DNA of 64,000 nucleotides from Pseudonocardia sp. CNS-004 (GTDB lineage: Bacteria; Actinomycetota; Actinomycetes; Mycobacteriales; Pseudonocardiaceae), in NCBI GenBank assembly GCA_001942185.1, contig MKJV01000063.1, positions 90,715 through 154,714 of the forward strand. The letters run 5' to 3'. The notes under the pieces are model-generated. The model was given only the letters and a program-made list of their open reading frames with translations, had not been told where the DNA came from and ran no database searches. Positions within the stretch are counted from its first letter, which is position 1. Every line of letters starts with the position of its first letter. Shown here in pieces: positions 38,413 through 48,525 of this stretch. Both the position numbers and the translations under genes were made by a program.

Positions 38413-39150
38413 ATGACCGACCAGCAGCACCCGGATCAGAACCGGAACCAGGACCTGATCGACCAAGAACATCCCACTCCTGCAGCCTTCGCACCCCCGG
38501 AACCCGCCCCCACGCGGGAGCGGGTGGTGCTGGACCGGATGGGCGGCCGGAGGGGGTTCGTCTACTCGACCATCCCGATCGTCGTCTTCGTCACGGCCAA
38601 CCTGTTCCTCCCGCTGGCGACAACGCTCAGCATCGCCGTCGCGGTGGGAGGGGCACTGACCGTGATCCGCATCATCCGCGGAGAACGTTGGACCTCGGCG
38701 GCCGCAGGCCTGGTCGGTGTCGCGGTCGCCGCCACCATCGTGGCCCTGACCGGGTCGGCGAAGAACTACTTCCTGCTCGGGATCTGGGCCTACTTCGCCG
38801 GCTTCGTCATCGCCGTCGTCTCGGTCCTGATCCGCCGGCCGGTGAGCGGCATCATCTGGAACTTCCTGCACGCGGGCGAGTACCGGTGGCAGTCCGAGCG
38901 GTCGGTGATGCGCGCACACATCCTCGCCACACTGGCCGCCGCCGCCGTGCTGGGCTCCCGGTTCGCCATCCAGCAGTGGCTCTACCTCGCCGACAGCACC
39001 AGCGGACTGGGCATCGCCCGCATCGCGATGGGCACCCCGCTCTCCGCACTGGTCGCCGTGGCCGGGTTCTGGGCCTTCCGGTACAGCAGCAAGCAGCTGA
39101 TCAAGCGACCGGACCACGCACCGGAGGTTCGTGGCGAAGGAGCGGCCTGA
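38413..39150 (+). CDS. DUF3159 membrane protein
   Basis: Membrane protein of 245 residues, intact, with a hydrophilic proline-rich N-terminus of about 45 residues and then five or six hydrophobic helices (for example FVYSTIPIVVFVTANLFLPLAT and NYFLLGIWAYFAGFVIAVVSVLI). The family is common in actinobacteria and uncharacterised. It starts at ATG 38413 with GAGGAAAG upstream and follows the P450-ferredoxin pair by 51 bases, probably in the same transcript. Confidence 0.82.
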   Translation: MTDQQHPDQNRNQDLIDQEHPTPAAFAPPEPAPTRERVVLDRMGGRRGFVYSTIPIVVFVTANLFLPLATTLSIAVAVGGALTVIRIIRGERWTSAAAGLVGVAVAATIVALTGSAKNYFLLGIWAYFAGFVIAVVSVLIRRPVSGIIWNFLHAGEYRWQSERSVMRAHILATLAAAAVLGSRFAIQQWLYLADSTSGLGIARIAMGTPLSALVAVAGFWAFRYSSKQLIKRPDHAPEVRGEGAA

Positions 39151-39179
39151 CGGCGAGGGGGAGGTGGGCACCGACCTCG

Positions 39180-40376
39180 TCAGCCGTTCATCGCCGGGTC
39201 GAACACCACCTTCACGGCGCCGTCGCGCTTCTCCTGGAACATCGCGTACGCGTCCGGCGCGTCCTCCAGCGGCACCCGGTGCGTGGCGAAGCCCTCGGTG
39301 CCCAGCGGGTCGTCGTCGGTGAGCAGCGGCAGGATGTCCGGTACCCAGCGGTGCACGTTCGCCTGGCCCATCCGCAGCTGCACCTGCTTGTCGAACAGCT
39401 GCAGCATCGGGATCGGGTCGGCCATCCCGCCGTAGACGCCGGACAGCGAGATCGTCCCGCCGCGGCGCACCAGGGCCAGCGCCAGCTGGAACGCCGCCAG
39501 CCGGTCGACGCCCGCGGTCCTCATGAGCGGCGCGGCCAGCGCGTCCGGCAGGAAACCCACCAGCCGCTGCGCCACCTTGCCGAACGGGGCGCCGTGCGCC
39601 TCCATGCCGACGGCGTCGACCACCGCGTCCGCGCCGCGGCCGTGCGTCATCGCACGCACCGCGTCGACGGTGTCCTTGCCGGAATCGCGCAGGTCGATGG
39701 TGGTCACGCCCCGCTGGGCGGCACGGGTGAGGCGCTCGGGCACGAGGTCGATCCCGATCACCGTCTCGATGCCGCGATGCCGGGCGACCCGGCACGCCAT
39801 GTCCCCGATGGGTCCGAGCCCGAGCACGACGAGGCTGCCTCCGCGCGGTGGGTCGGCGTACTCGACGACCTGCCAGGCCGTCGGCAGCACGTCGGAGAGG
39901 AACACGAACCGGTCGTCGGGTGGGCCGGCGGGCACCTTGATCGGCAACCGGTTCCCGAACGGGACCCGCAGGAACTCGGCCTGCCCACCGGGCACCTGGC
40001 CGTAGAGCGCCGTGTAGCCGAACAGCGAGGCCCCCATCCCCTGCTCGCGGTTCTGGGTGGTCTCGCACTGCGAGTGCAGGCCTTGCTCGCACATCCAGCA
40101 GGTGCCGCAGGAGACGTTGAAGGGCACGACCACCCGGTCGCCGGTGTCCAGCGCGGTCACCGCGGCCCCCTTCGCCGCGACCACGCCCATCGGCTCGTGG
40201 CCGAGGATGTCCCCCTCCGAGAGGAACGGACCCATCACCTCGTACAAGTGCAGGTCGGAGCCGCACAGACCGGTCGAGGTGATCTGCACGATCACGTCCT
40301 CCGGGTCTGCGATCACCGGGTCGGGCACCGTGTCCACGCGGACATCCCGCCGTCCGTGCCACGTCACTGCACGCAT
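39180..40376 (-). CDS. Zinc-dependent alcohol dehydrogenase (formaldehyde dehydrogenase-like)
   Basis: Medium-chain zinc dehydrogenase of 398 residues, intact. The catalytic-zinc region is STGLCGSDLHLYEV and LGHEPMG; the structural-zinc cysteines are in VSCGTCWMCEQGLHSQC; the Rossmann motif is VLGLGPIGDMACRVARHRG. The long insert after the structural zinc resembles the glutathione-independent formaldehyde dehydrogenase group. The start is ATG 40376 (MRAVTW), with GGAGG five bases upstream; an ATG at 40388 lies before that site. It is convergent with the DUF3159 gene, 29 bases apart. Confidence 0.9.
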   Translation of the reverse strand: MRAVTWHGRRDVRVDTVPDPVIADPEDVIVQITSTGLCGSDLHLYEVMGPFLSEGDILGHEPMGVVAAKGAAVTALDTGDRVVVPFNVSCGTCWMCEQGLHSQCETTQNREQGMGASLFGYTALYGQVPGGQAEFLRVPFGNRLPIKVPAGPPDDRFVFLSDVLPTAWQVVEYADPPRGGSLVVLGLGPIGDMACRVARHRGIETVIGIDLVPERLTRAAQRGVTTIDLRDSGKDTVDAVRAMTHGRGADAVVDAVGMEAHGAPFGKVAQRLVGFLPDALAAPLMRTAGVDRLAAFQLALALVRRGGTISLSGVYGGMADPIPMLQLFDKQVQLRMGQANVHRWVPDILPLLTDDDPLGTEGFATHRVPLEDAPDAYAMFQEKRDGAVKVVFDPAMNG

Positions 40377-40439
40377 TCGAACCTCCATGTGGTGCCGGTG
40401 CCCGATGCGCTACCCCGGAGACCGACAGCGGAATCTGCC

Positions 40440-41249
40440 TCATTCCTTCTCGTGCGAGGCGGATCCGGGTTCGGCCATCTTCCGGTGCGCCTCCGCCTTG
40501 AGCCGGTCGGGGACGACCTTGCCCACCGCCTCCTGCACCTTCGTGCCGACGCTTGCGGCGACCACGCGGGATTCGCCCTTCATCAAGGCCTCGAAACCCT
40601 GCCGCGCGACCTGCGCCGCGCCGTCCTTGGAGTCCGAGGCGCCGACCCTCGTGTCGTCCATGTCGGCACGGTGGAAGAAGTCCGTCTCGGTCGGGCCGGG
40701 CATCAGCGACGTCACGGTGACGGGGGTGTCGCGAAGCTCGCTCTGCAGCGCCTCGGCGAACGACTGCAGGAACGACTTCGAGGCGTTGTACACCGCCTGG
40801 TACGTGCCCGGCATCGTGGACGCGATCGACGAGGTGATCAGCACCCTGCCCCCGTTCCCGGCGATCATGTCCTGGAGCACGGGCTTGGCCAGCCGCAGCG
40901 TCGAGGTGATGTTGAGGTCGACGATCTCGAGCTCGTCCGCGATGTCGGTGTCGAGGAACGCGCCGCCCTGCCCGACGCCGGCGTTGAGCGCCGCCGCGGC
41001 CAGCGGGCGGCCGGTCGCCCGCACAGCGCTGTACAGGTGCTCCACCCCGTCGGCGCTGCGCAGGTCGGCGCGCACCGGAGTGATCTCGGCACCCGTGCCG
41101 CGCAGCTCGGCCGCCGCGCCGTCCAGTCGGGCGTCCTCGGCGTTGACCACGACGTCGAAACCGTTGTCGGCGAACTGCCTGGCGAGCTCGAGACCGATCC
41201 CGCTGGATGCGCCGGTGACGAGCGCGAGGGGCCTGCCGGTGGAGGTCAT
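40440..41249 (-). CDS. SDR-family NAD(P)-dependent oxidoreductase
   Basis: Classical SDR of 269 residues, intact. It has LVTGASSGIGLELARQF at the N-terminus, a modified NAG motif (ALNAGVGQGG), the catalytic serine in LITSSIASTMPG and YNASK as YxxxK. The C-terminal 50 residues are rich in charged residues. It lies 63 bases upstream of the alcohol dehydrogenase on the same strand and is divergent from the molybdopterin oxidoreductase. Confidence 0.9.
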   Translation of the reverse strand: MTSTGRPLALVTGASSGIGLELARQFADNGFDVVVNAEDARLDGAAAELRGTGAEITPVRADLRSADGVEHLYSAVRATGRPLAAAALNAGVGQGGAFLDTDIADELEIVDLNITSTLRLAKPVLQDMIAGNGGRVLITSSIASTMPGTYQAVYNASKSFLQSFAEALQSELRDTPVTVTSLMPGPTETDFFHRADMDDTRVGASDSKDGAAQVARQGFEALMKGESRVVAASVGTKVQEAVGKVVPDRLKAEAHRKMAEPGSASHEKE

Positions 41250-41368
41250 GCCGATCGGCTACCCGATGTGCTGCCACCGATGCATCGCAGGCGCTCGCTT
41301 GCGCTCCCGGCCGCCGGGTACTCCGCCGGGTGGTGGTGGCGGCCGGCCATCCCGCCGAGGAGGCGCCC

Positions 41369-43787
41369 ATGCGAGGAACGGACCGGATCGAGCGGCCGTG
41401 GGGGGACCGGACCCCCTACCGACCCGGTGAGGACTGGCCCGCCCGGGTGGACCTGCAGCTCGCCGACGGCGTCGCCCTGCAGGACGTGCAGAGCTGGGTG
41501 CGATCGGCATCGATCCTGCACTCCAACGGCGACGCGATGGACATCGCCGTCACCGACGGCCGGATCGTCGGGGTGCGCGGCCGCGCGGACGACCGGGTCA
41601 ACAGGGGTCGGCTGGGCCCCAAGGACCTGTTCGGTTGGCAGGCGAACGCGTCACCGGACCGGCTGCACCGGCCCCTGGTCCGTCAGGGTGGCGAGCTCGA
41701 GGAGACCGACTGGGACACGGCGATGGGGCGCATCGTCACCGAGTCGACGCGGCTGCTTGCCGAGCACGGCCCGTCCGCCATGGGCTTCTACACGACCGGG
41801 CAGCTGTTCCTCGAGGAGTACTACACGCTCGCCGCGATCGCGCGCGGCGCGGTCGGCACCAACCACCTCGACGGCAACACGCGGTTGTGCACGGCGACGG
41901 CAGCGGCAGCGCTCAAGGAGACGTTCGCCTGCGACGGCCAGCCCGGTTCGTACGCCGACGTCGACCACGCCGACGTCATCGCGCTGTTCGGGCACAACGC
42001 GGCCGAGACGCAGACGGTTCTGTGGATGCGCATCCAGGACCGGCTCGTCGGCGCCGACCCGCCGCGCCTGGTCTGCGTCGACCCGCGCGACACCCCCGTC
42101 GCACGTGCCGCGGAAGAGAGCGGAGGCGTGCACCTCGCACCGCTGCCGGGCACCAACCTCGCGCTGATGAACGGGCTGCTGCACGAGATCATCGGCAACG
42201 GCTGGGTCGACCGGCGGTACATCGACGCGCACACCGTGGGGTTCGCCGAGCTGGAGAAGCGGGTGCAGGACTGCCCGCCGGACGAGGTCGGGCGGATCTG
42301 CGGGGTCGATCCCGGCGCAGATCCGGGCGGCGGCGCGGGTGCTCGGCGAGGCGCAGCGGCTCCTGTCGACGGTGCTGCAGGGCTTCTACCAGTCCCACCA
42401 GGCGACGGCGGCCGCGGTCCAGGTCAACAACCTGAACCTGCTGCGGGGAATGCTGGGCCGCCCGGGCTGCGGGATCCTGCAGATGAATGGCCAACCCACC
42501 GCACAGAACACCCGCGAATGCGGCGCCGACGGCGATCTGACCGGCTTCCGGAACTGGAACAACGATGCGCACGTCGCGGACCTCGCGCGGCACTGGAACG
42601 TGGACCCGATGCAGATTCCCCACATGGCACCGCCGACCCACGCGATGCAGATGTTCCGCTACGCCGAACAAGGCTCCATCCAGCTGCTGTGGGTGAGCGG
42701 CACGAACCCCGCCGTGTCGATGCCGGAGCTGTCCCGGATCCGGTCGATCCTGTCGCAGGAGCGGCTGTTCCTGGTCGTGCAGGACATCTTCCTGACCGAG
42801 ACCGCGCAGCTCGCCGACGTGGTGCTGCCGGCCGCGACGTGGGGGGAGAAGTCCGGCGCGTTCACCAACGCCGACCGCACGGTCCACCTGTCGGAGAAGG
42901 CCGTCGACCCACCGGGCGCGGCCCGCCCGGACCTCGAGATCTTCCTCGACTACGCCCGCCGGATGGGGTTCCGGGACAAGGACGGCCAACCGTTCCCGCA
43001 GTGGCACGACGCGGAGTCGGCCTTCGACGCGTGGGCGGCGTGCAGCGCCGGGCGGCCGTGTGACTACTCCGGCCTGAGCCACGCGGCCCTGCAGAAGGCT
43101 CCGTCCGGGATCCAATGGCCGTGCAACGCCGAGCACCCCGACGGCACGGAACGCCTCTACACCGACGGGCGGTTCTGGAGCGCCCCGGACGACTGCGAGA
43201 GCTACGGCCGCGACCTGCTGACCGGAGCACCTCTGGAGGAGACCGAGTACCGGGCGCTCAACCCGCAGGCGAAGGCCGTTCTCAAGGCCGCGGAGTACGT
43301 GCCCGCGCACGAGCGGCCGGATGACGAGCACCCGTTCGCGCTGATCACTGGGCGGACGATCTACCACTTCCACACCCGGACGAAGACGGGCCGGGCGCCC
43401 CAGCTGCAGGCGGCGGCGCCGGAGGTGTGGGTGCAGTGCGCGGCGGCGGACGCCCGGCGGCTCGGCATCGCAGAGGGCGACCTGGCCGAGGTCACCACAC
43501 CGCGCGGTGCGATCCGGGCCCGGGTGCGGATCGGCGGTATCCGTGAGGGTTGCCTCTTCGTACCGTTCCACTACGGCTACTGGGACACCACCGGCTCCGG
43601 CCCGGGAGACCAGCACGGTCGCGCGGCCAACGAGCTCACCATGACCGACTGGGATCCCGCCTCCAAGCAACCGCTGTTCAAGACGGCAGCGGCCCGCCTG
43701 ACGCGAGTGGTGGACGACGACGCGCGGAACGCGCCCGCGGATGCCTCGGCAGGAACCCGGAGCGGCGACGCCGGGGGTGCCCCGTGA
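41369..43787 (+). CDS. Molybdopterin oxidoreductase lacking N-terminal Fe-S cysteines (frame broken)
   Basis: Large bis-MGD-type oxidoreductase of about 805 residues, resembling assimilatory nitrate reductases and formate dehydrogenase-like enzymes. The molybdopterin core has SAMGFYTTGQLFLEEYY, NTRLCTATA (the Cys that would bind Mo), GHNAAETQTVLW, and the C-terminal molydop_binding domain with PFALITGRTIYHFHTRTKTGR. The N-terminal segment that normally binds 4Fe-4S reads SASILHSNGDAMDI and GRLGPKD, so the expected cysteines are replaced. The frame breaks near 42310, where one C too many disrupts GVDPAQIRAAARVL. ATG 41369 follows GAGGAGG. The stop overlaps the next gene by GTGA. Confidence 0.85.
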
Positions 43788-44269
43788 GCAAGCTGCCACT
43801 CATACTCCGCGAGCTGCACCGCTCCGAGATCGGCATGGCCCGCGACCTGCTCGCACTCGCCGATCGGCACCGGGTCGACCACGAGATCTTCCACGTGGCT
43901 CGGGACGTCGCCACGTGGTCGCAGACCCACGTCCGCAGGCTCGCCGAAGCCGGCGCCGCCCACGGCCTGCGGCTGAACCCCCAACCCAGGTGGGAGCCGC
44001 TGCGGGCTCCTGTCCTCGCACGACGCGCGAGCTCGCTGCTCGGGCGTCGCCGCGAACCGGGCCTGCTGCTGCTCGCCGATCTGCGCCGCATCCACCAGGA
44101 GGCCGCAGGCCTCTCGCTCGACTGGGAGCTGCTGGGCCAGGCGGCACAGGCGATGAAGCAGCGACCCCTCCTCGAGCTGGTCCAGGCCTGCCATCCGCAG
44201 GTCCTGCGGCAGATGCGGTGGGCGAATGCGCAGCTCAAGGTGATCTCGCCCCAGGTGATCGCGCAATGA
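43784..44269 (+). CDS. Helical protein of unknown function coupled to the molybdopterin oxidoreductase
   Basis: Protein of 161 residues, intact, starting at GTG 43784 within the stop of the preceding gene (GTGA). It is rich in Leu, Ala, Arg and His and predicted largely helical (SEIGMARDLLALADRHRVDHEIFHVARDVATW; SLDWELLGQAAQAMKQRPLLELVQ). There is no signal peptide or Cys motif. Its tight coupling suggests a partner or maturation factor for that enzyme, in place of the small subunit other members have. I do not recognise the family. Confidence 0.7.
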   Translation: MSKLPLILRELHRSEIGMARDLLALADRHRVDHEIFHVARDVATWSQTHVRRLAEAGAAHGLRLNPQPRWEPLRAPVLARRASSLLGRRREPGLLLLADLRRIHQEAAGLSLDWELLGQAAQAMKQRPLLELVQACHPQVLRQMRWANAQLKVISPQVIAQ

Positions 44270-44345
44270 CCCGACGCGGCAGCGCTCCCCACGCAGACCT
44301 CGGGCGGCACGTTTCGCAACGCCTGCAACGGAAACCCGGGCCCGT

Positions 44346-45394
44346 ATGAGGGTCGTGGTCGTGGGCGCCACCGGGAACGTCGGCACCAGTCTCGTGGCGG
44401 CGTTGGCGGCCGACCCGGCGGTGACCTCGATCCTGGGGATGGCGCGCCGGCGCCCGGCCTGGAACCCGCCGAAGACCGAGTGGGCGCCGTCGGACATCGT
44501 CCGTTCGGACCTCGAGCGGCATTTCCGCGGCGCCGACGCGGTGGTGCACCTGGCATGGCTCTTCCAACCCACCCATGACCCCGTCCTGACGTGGGAGAAC
44601 AACGTCGTCGGCTCGATGCGGGTCTTCCGGGCCGCGGCGACGGCGGGCGTGCCCGCACTCGTGTACGCCTCCTCGGTCGGCGCCTACTCCCCCGGTCCCG
44701 GAGACCGGCAGGTGGACGAGCGCTGGCCCACCGACGGATGGCCGACGTCGAGCTACCCGCGCGAGAAGGCCTACCTCGAGCGGTGCTGGACGTGATCGAG
44801 CGGGACCACCCCGACATGCGGGTGGTGCGGATGCGTCCCGGGTTCATCTTCAAGCGCGAGTCGGCCATCGCCCAGCGTCGGCTCTTCGCCGGGCCGCTGT
44901 TGCCCCACCGGCTGCTACGGCCCGGCCGGGTGCCCGTCCTGCCGGACATGCCGGGCCTGCGCGTCCAGGCCCTGCACTCCGACGACGCGGCGAACGCCTA
45001 CCGGCTGGCCATCGTGCGACCCGTGCGGGGGGCGTTCAACCTCGCGGCCGACCCGCCGGTCGACGGGGCCGGGCTGGCACGGCTGTTGGGGGCGCGGCGC
45101 CTGCGGGTCCCCGTCCCGCCGGTCCGTGCCGGGCTCGCCGCGGCGTGGCGGATGCACCTGGTCCCGGCCTCCCCGGACCTGTTCGACGCCGTTCTGCGAA
45201 TACCGATCATGAGCACCGGACGGGCCCGCGAGGAGCTCGGGTGGCAGCCCCGGCACAGCGGTCTGGACGCCGTCGCCGAGTTCCTCGAGGGTCTGCGCAC
45301 GGGCACCGGGATGGACACGCCGCCGTTGTCGCCGGCCACCAGTCGGCGCGGGCGCACCCACGAGTTCGCGACCGGGGTGGGATCCCGCCCGTAG
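44346..45394 (+). CDS. NAD-dependent epimerase/dehydratase family protein (frame broken)
   Basis: Extended SDR of about 349 residues. The dinucleotide motif is VVVGATGNVGTSLVAAL, followed by VVHLAWLFQPT, YASSVGAYSPG and the active-site SSYPREKAY (YxxxK). The frame breaks near 44790, where one G added to GG gives LERVLDVIERDHP. The C-terminal part is the substrate domain (LHSDDAANAYRLAI, AREELGWQPRHSGLDAV). The sugar or other substrate is unknown. Confidence 0.86.
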
Positions 45395-45411
45395 GCCCTG
45401 TGGGGTTCTGG

Positions 45412-45570
45412 CTAGGGAACGAGTTCGATCCAGCCCCGCACCACCGCAGGAGTCACGCTCTCGGCGAGCTCGGGATGCGTCCGGGCCACGTGCTGCAGCA
45501 CCACTTCGACGACCCGGTCCTCGTCCCCGTCTCGCACCGAGAATCCGCACTCGCAGTTCACCTGGTTCAT
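45412..45570 (-). CDS. DUF1059 small protein
   Basis: Short gene of 52 residues. It starts at ATG 45570 with GAGGAGGCG upstream and reads MNQVNCECGFSV with the Cys-x-Cys pair, then EDRVVEVVLQHVARTHPEL, the DUF1059 pattern of a small metal-binding-like domain. Function unknown. It lies 93 bases downstream of the BTAD regulator on the same strand. Confidence 0.8.
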   Translation of the reverse strand: MNQVNCECGFSVRDGDEDRVVEVVLQHVARTHPELAESVTPAVVRGWIELVP

Positions 45571-45663
45571 GGCGCCTCCTCATCCCTCTCGTCTCCGTCA
45601 GGTCCCCACCGTCCCTGCAGGGAGCTGACATCGAGGTTGGCGAAACCTTGCCGTGGGGTGTGG

Positions 45664-46413
45664 TCAGAGGAGCTGCTCGAAAAGGTCCTGGGTCGTCGGG
45701 CTCGGAGAGACCCCGAGATCGTCACGCAGAACCCGCCTGAGCCGGCCGTACACCCCGACTGCCGCAGCATGGTCGCCACGCTGGGCGAGGGCACGCATCA
45801 GCAGGCCGTACCCGACCTCGGACAGCGGCTGAAGCTCGACGAGCCGACGCGCGCTGCGCTCGGCGCCGGCCAGCTCGGCGGGACCGATGCGCAGGCACGC
45901 CTCCGCATAGCAGGCCAGTGCACGTTCGTGGTCGTGTTGCGCTGCGCGGCGCCGTTCATCGACCCAGGGATGATCGAGATCGGACAGGAACTGCCGCTGG
46001 GTCACGAACAGCGTGCTCAGCGCCTGGGTCCACGCCAGCGGCCAGTCCTGCCGGCTGATCGCCGCCTCCGCATCGTGCAATGCCGCCGCGGCGACGTCCG
46101 CATCCACCACGGAGTGCGGCGGAAGGACCATCTGCAGGCTCCCCCGGCCGCGGATCTCGATCGGCGACAGCACGGCCCTCGCCTTCGACAGCAGGACGGT
46201 GAATCCGGCACCCGCGCTACATCCCGGGTCGGCCGGGTGCCAGAGCACCTCGACGAAGGCCGCACGGTCCACCGCGGACAATCGATGCGCGACGAGGTAG
46301 GCGACGAGCAGCCGACCCCGCCGGCCGGGGAGGTCGCGCTCCACCACTCGGCCGTCGACACGCACGGCGAACCGCCCGTGCAGCTGGATCCTCGCCCGGG
46401 TTCCCGCTGCCAC
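45664..46413 (-). CDS. BTAD-domain (SARP/AfsR-type) transcriptional regulator
   Basis: Regulator of 249 residues, intact. The N-terminal OmpR/PhoB-like winged helix runs over about residues 5-95 (LPGRRGRLLVAYLVAHRLSAVDRAAFVEVLW), and the bacterial transcriptional activation domain follows (LACYAEACLRIGPAELAGAERSARRLVELQPLSEVGYGLLMRALAQRGDHAAAVGVYGRLRRVLRDDLGVSPS), with TPR-like repeats. SARP-type proteins activate secondary metabolism; here the nearest genes are the aromatic catabolic operon, 58 bases upstream on the same strand, and DUF1059, so its target is open. Confidence 0.9.
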   Translation of the reverse strand: MAAGTRARIQLHGRFAVRVDGRVVERDLPGRRGRLLVAYLVAHRLSAVDRAAFVEVLWHPADPGCSAGAGFTVLLSKARAVLSPIEIRGRGSLQMVLPPHSVVDADVAAAALHDAEAAISRQDWPLAWTQALSTLFVTQRQFLSDLDHPWVDERRRAAQHDHERALACYAEACLRIGPAELAGAERSARRLVELQPLSEVGYGLLMRALAQRGDHAAAVGVYGRLRRVLRDDLGVSPSPTTQDLFEQLL

Positions 46414-46471
46414 CGCACACCCCCAAGCAATGGGTCAGAGGTACGGGACGTCGCAGCAGTGCAACGCAGCG

Positions 46472-47715
46472 TTACGCCAGGCTCTGCAGCCACTGGTCGA
46501 TCAGCCCGGCAGCGTGATCGCGCCGGTGTTCACCGGGTCCGACGGGGTTCCCGTAGTGGTCGGCGACGACGGACTCGATCTGCTTGTGGGTGCTGCCGAT
46601 GCCGTCGGCGATGGCCTGGAAGTCGCTCGGGAACACGCAGTTGTCGGCGGTGTAGGCGACCAGCAGGCTCGGCAGGGTCACGTCCGGGCCGGCCTTGGCG
46701 ATCGTCGCGTTCGACGAGTGCACGGACCACGTCGACAGCCACGCGTCGGGCGTGGTGAGCCGCCCGAATCCGACGATGCCGTAGTTGGTGACCTCGGGTC
46801 TGGGTCCGTAGACCGACCCGTAGCCGCGGTCGGACTTGTCGAGACCGAGATCCATGGCGCGCGGGTCCGCGTCGGTGCGCCAGACGGTGATCAGTCTCGC
46901 GGTGCCGGCCCGGTGGCGGTCGGCGGCGGTGCCCTCGCCCGCTCTGGCCTTCTTGCGGGCGGCGAGTGCTTCGGCGACGTGGTCGCGGGCCCGGGCGTCG
47001 ATGCGGGCGATGCGGGCGAGCTGGGCGGCGCGGTAGCGCTCGACGAACTCGGGCGGGTAGCCGGAGCTCTCCGGTGCCGGCCGGTAGCCGTTTCTCTCGT
47101 CGAAGGGATCGAGCGCGGGGTCGGCGGAGAAGGCGTCGTCCTCGTCGGTGACCGACGGGTCGATGCAGCGGCTGAGCAGGGTGCCCTGTCCGGGGTGCGG
47201 CGCGACGTACGCGAGGGCGTCCAGGGTCGGCAGGGTGGCCTTGTCGAGGTGGCTGGGGCGCCGGCGGGAGTGCGGGCGATGCGGTTCTCGGGAGCTTTCT
47301 GCGATTGCTGGACGTAGTAGGTGAGCAGCCCGGCGCCGCCGGAGTTGCCCAGGCCGACGGTGCGCCGGAATCCGAGGGTGTGCAGCCAGGTCAGTGCGGC
47401 ACCGAGGTCGAGGAGGGTCTGCTCGTGCACCAGCCGCAGGTCGTTGCCGGCGTCGCGGGCCGCCACGGCGTAGACGGCGTGCCCGGCCCGGAGCAGGGCC
47501 GGGATCAGGTAGTGGCGCGACATGTCGACCCGCGGGTGCATGATCACGATGACGGTGGTGTCGCGGGGCTCGCGACCCGGCGGGGTGTAGAGGGTGCCTC
47601 TGGCCGCGTTGTCGTCGACGGTGACGCTGGTCTGCAGGTGGATGCCGGTGCCGGTGGGCAGCTCGGAGGGGTACCAGTCGACGTTGAGGCCGGGGTTGGT
47701 GGCCACGTCAGACAC
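46472..47715 (-). CDS. Alpha/beta hydrolase, last gene of the aromatic catabolic operon (frame broken)
   Basis: About 414 residues. The nucleophile elbow is GLGNSGGAG near residue 118 (G-x-S-x-G with Ser), after VIVIMHPRVDMSRHYLIPALLRAGHAVYAV. The C-terminal part has LLVAYTADNCVFPSDFQAI (acid) and VADHYGNP (His). It is longer than simple C-C hydrolases because of a cap region of about 150 residues. The frame breaks near 47265, where one C added gives AGAPSHLDKATLPTLDALAY. GTG 47715 overlaps the isomerase stop by eight bases. In the pathway it could hydrolyse a ring-cleavage product, CoA ester or amide. Confidence 0.82.
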
Positions 47716-48514
47716 CCGCCTTCGCGTCCCGGGTCAGCAGCCGCCCGGCACCCGGGAGGTGGACCGGCAGACCGAGGCGGTCGAGCAGGGTGAACGCGCC
47801 GGCCGTGGCGGCCGACAGCACGGGCAGCCCGAACTCGTCCTCGGCGGCCGTGGACCAGCGGCAGCGAGGGCATCTGGACGCAGGCGGACAGGACGAGCGC
47901 GTCGGCGCCGGACAGGTCCAGGGAGCGCGCGGCGTCGAGGACCGTGGTGCCGGGTATGCAGCCGACCTGGGCGTTGTCGGCGACTTCGAGGGCGCGCCAG
48001 TCGGCGACCGTGATCCCCTCCGCCTCGAAGTAGGCCACGACGGCCTCGGCGACGGGGCGCAGGTAGGGCATGACGAGGGCGACGCGCTGCGCACCGGTCG
48101 CGCGCAGGGCGTGCACCAGCGCGCCGGCGCTGGAGGTGACCTGCGGGGCGAGACCCCGACGGGAGAGCTGGTCCACGACGGCGCGTTCGGTCCGCTCGTG
48201 CTCGCCCACGCCGTCGGTGTGGCCCTGCACCATCAGGCGACCAGACAGGCGTAGAGGACGGTGTCCACGCCCGCGTCGCCGATCTCGTCGACGCACCGCT
48301 CGCGCTGCGCGTTCATGGCGCGCAGTTCTTCCGGCGAGACGGTGTGCATCCGCATCCGGGAGGAGTGGAAGGAGAACCCGGCGTCCTGGTGCCGCTGCAG
48401 CAGGGCCGGCAACTCCCGTTCGACGGTGGTGTTCGAGCTGGGCACGACGAGCCCGATGCGGTGGTGCGGACGCGTGGTACCGCCGAGGCTGGGGTGAAGG
48501 GTCGGTTCGGTCAT
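47708..48514 (-). CDS. Maleate isomerase-like Asp/Glu racemase superfamily protein (frame broken)
   Basis: About 269 residues. It has VVPSSNTTVERE at the N-terminus and the two catalytic cysteines in LYACLVAL and LSACVQMPSL, the pattern of maleate cis-trans isomerase and arylmalonate decarboxylase-like enzymes. Maleate isomerase converts maleate to fumarate at the end of nicotinate, pyridine and some gentisate-type pathways. Breaks occur near 48236 (one C missing from VALMVQG) and near 47851 (two bases missing or one extra before EDEFGLPVLSAATA). ATG 48514 follows AGGA. Confidence 0.82.
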
Positions 48515-48525
48515 CGCCAGTCCTG

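Noticed and set aside
38059..41370. Very long minus-strand open frame of more than 1100 codons, and a similar plus-strand one at 38688-42167
   Set aside because: Both are arginine/proline/glycine-rich shadows lying across several well-supported genes in other frames; none of their sequence resembles a protein family.
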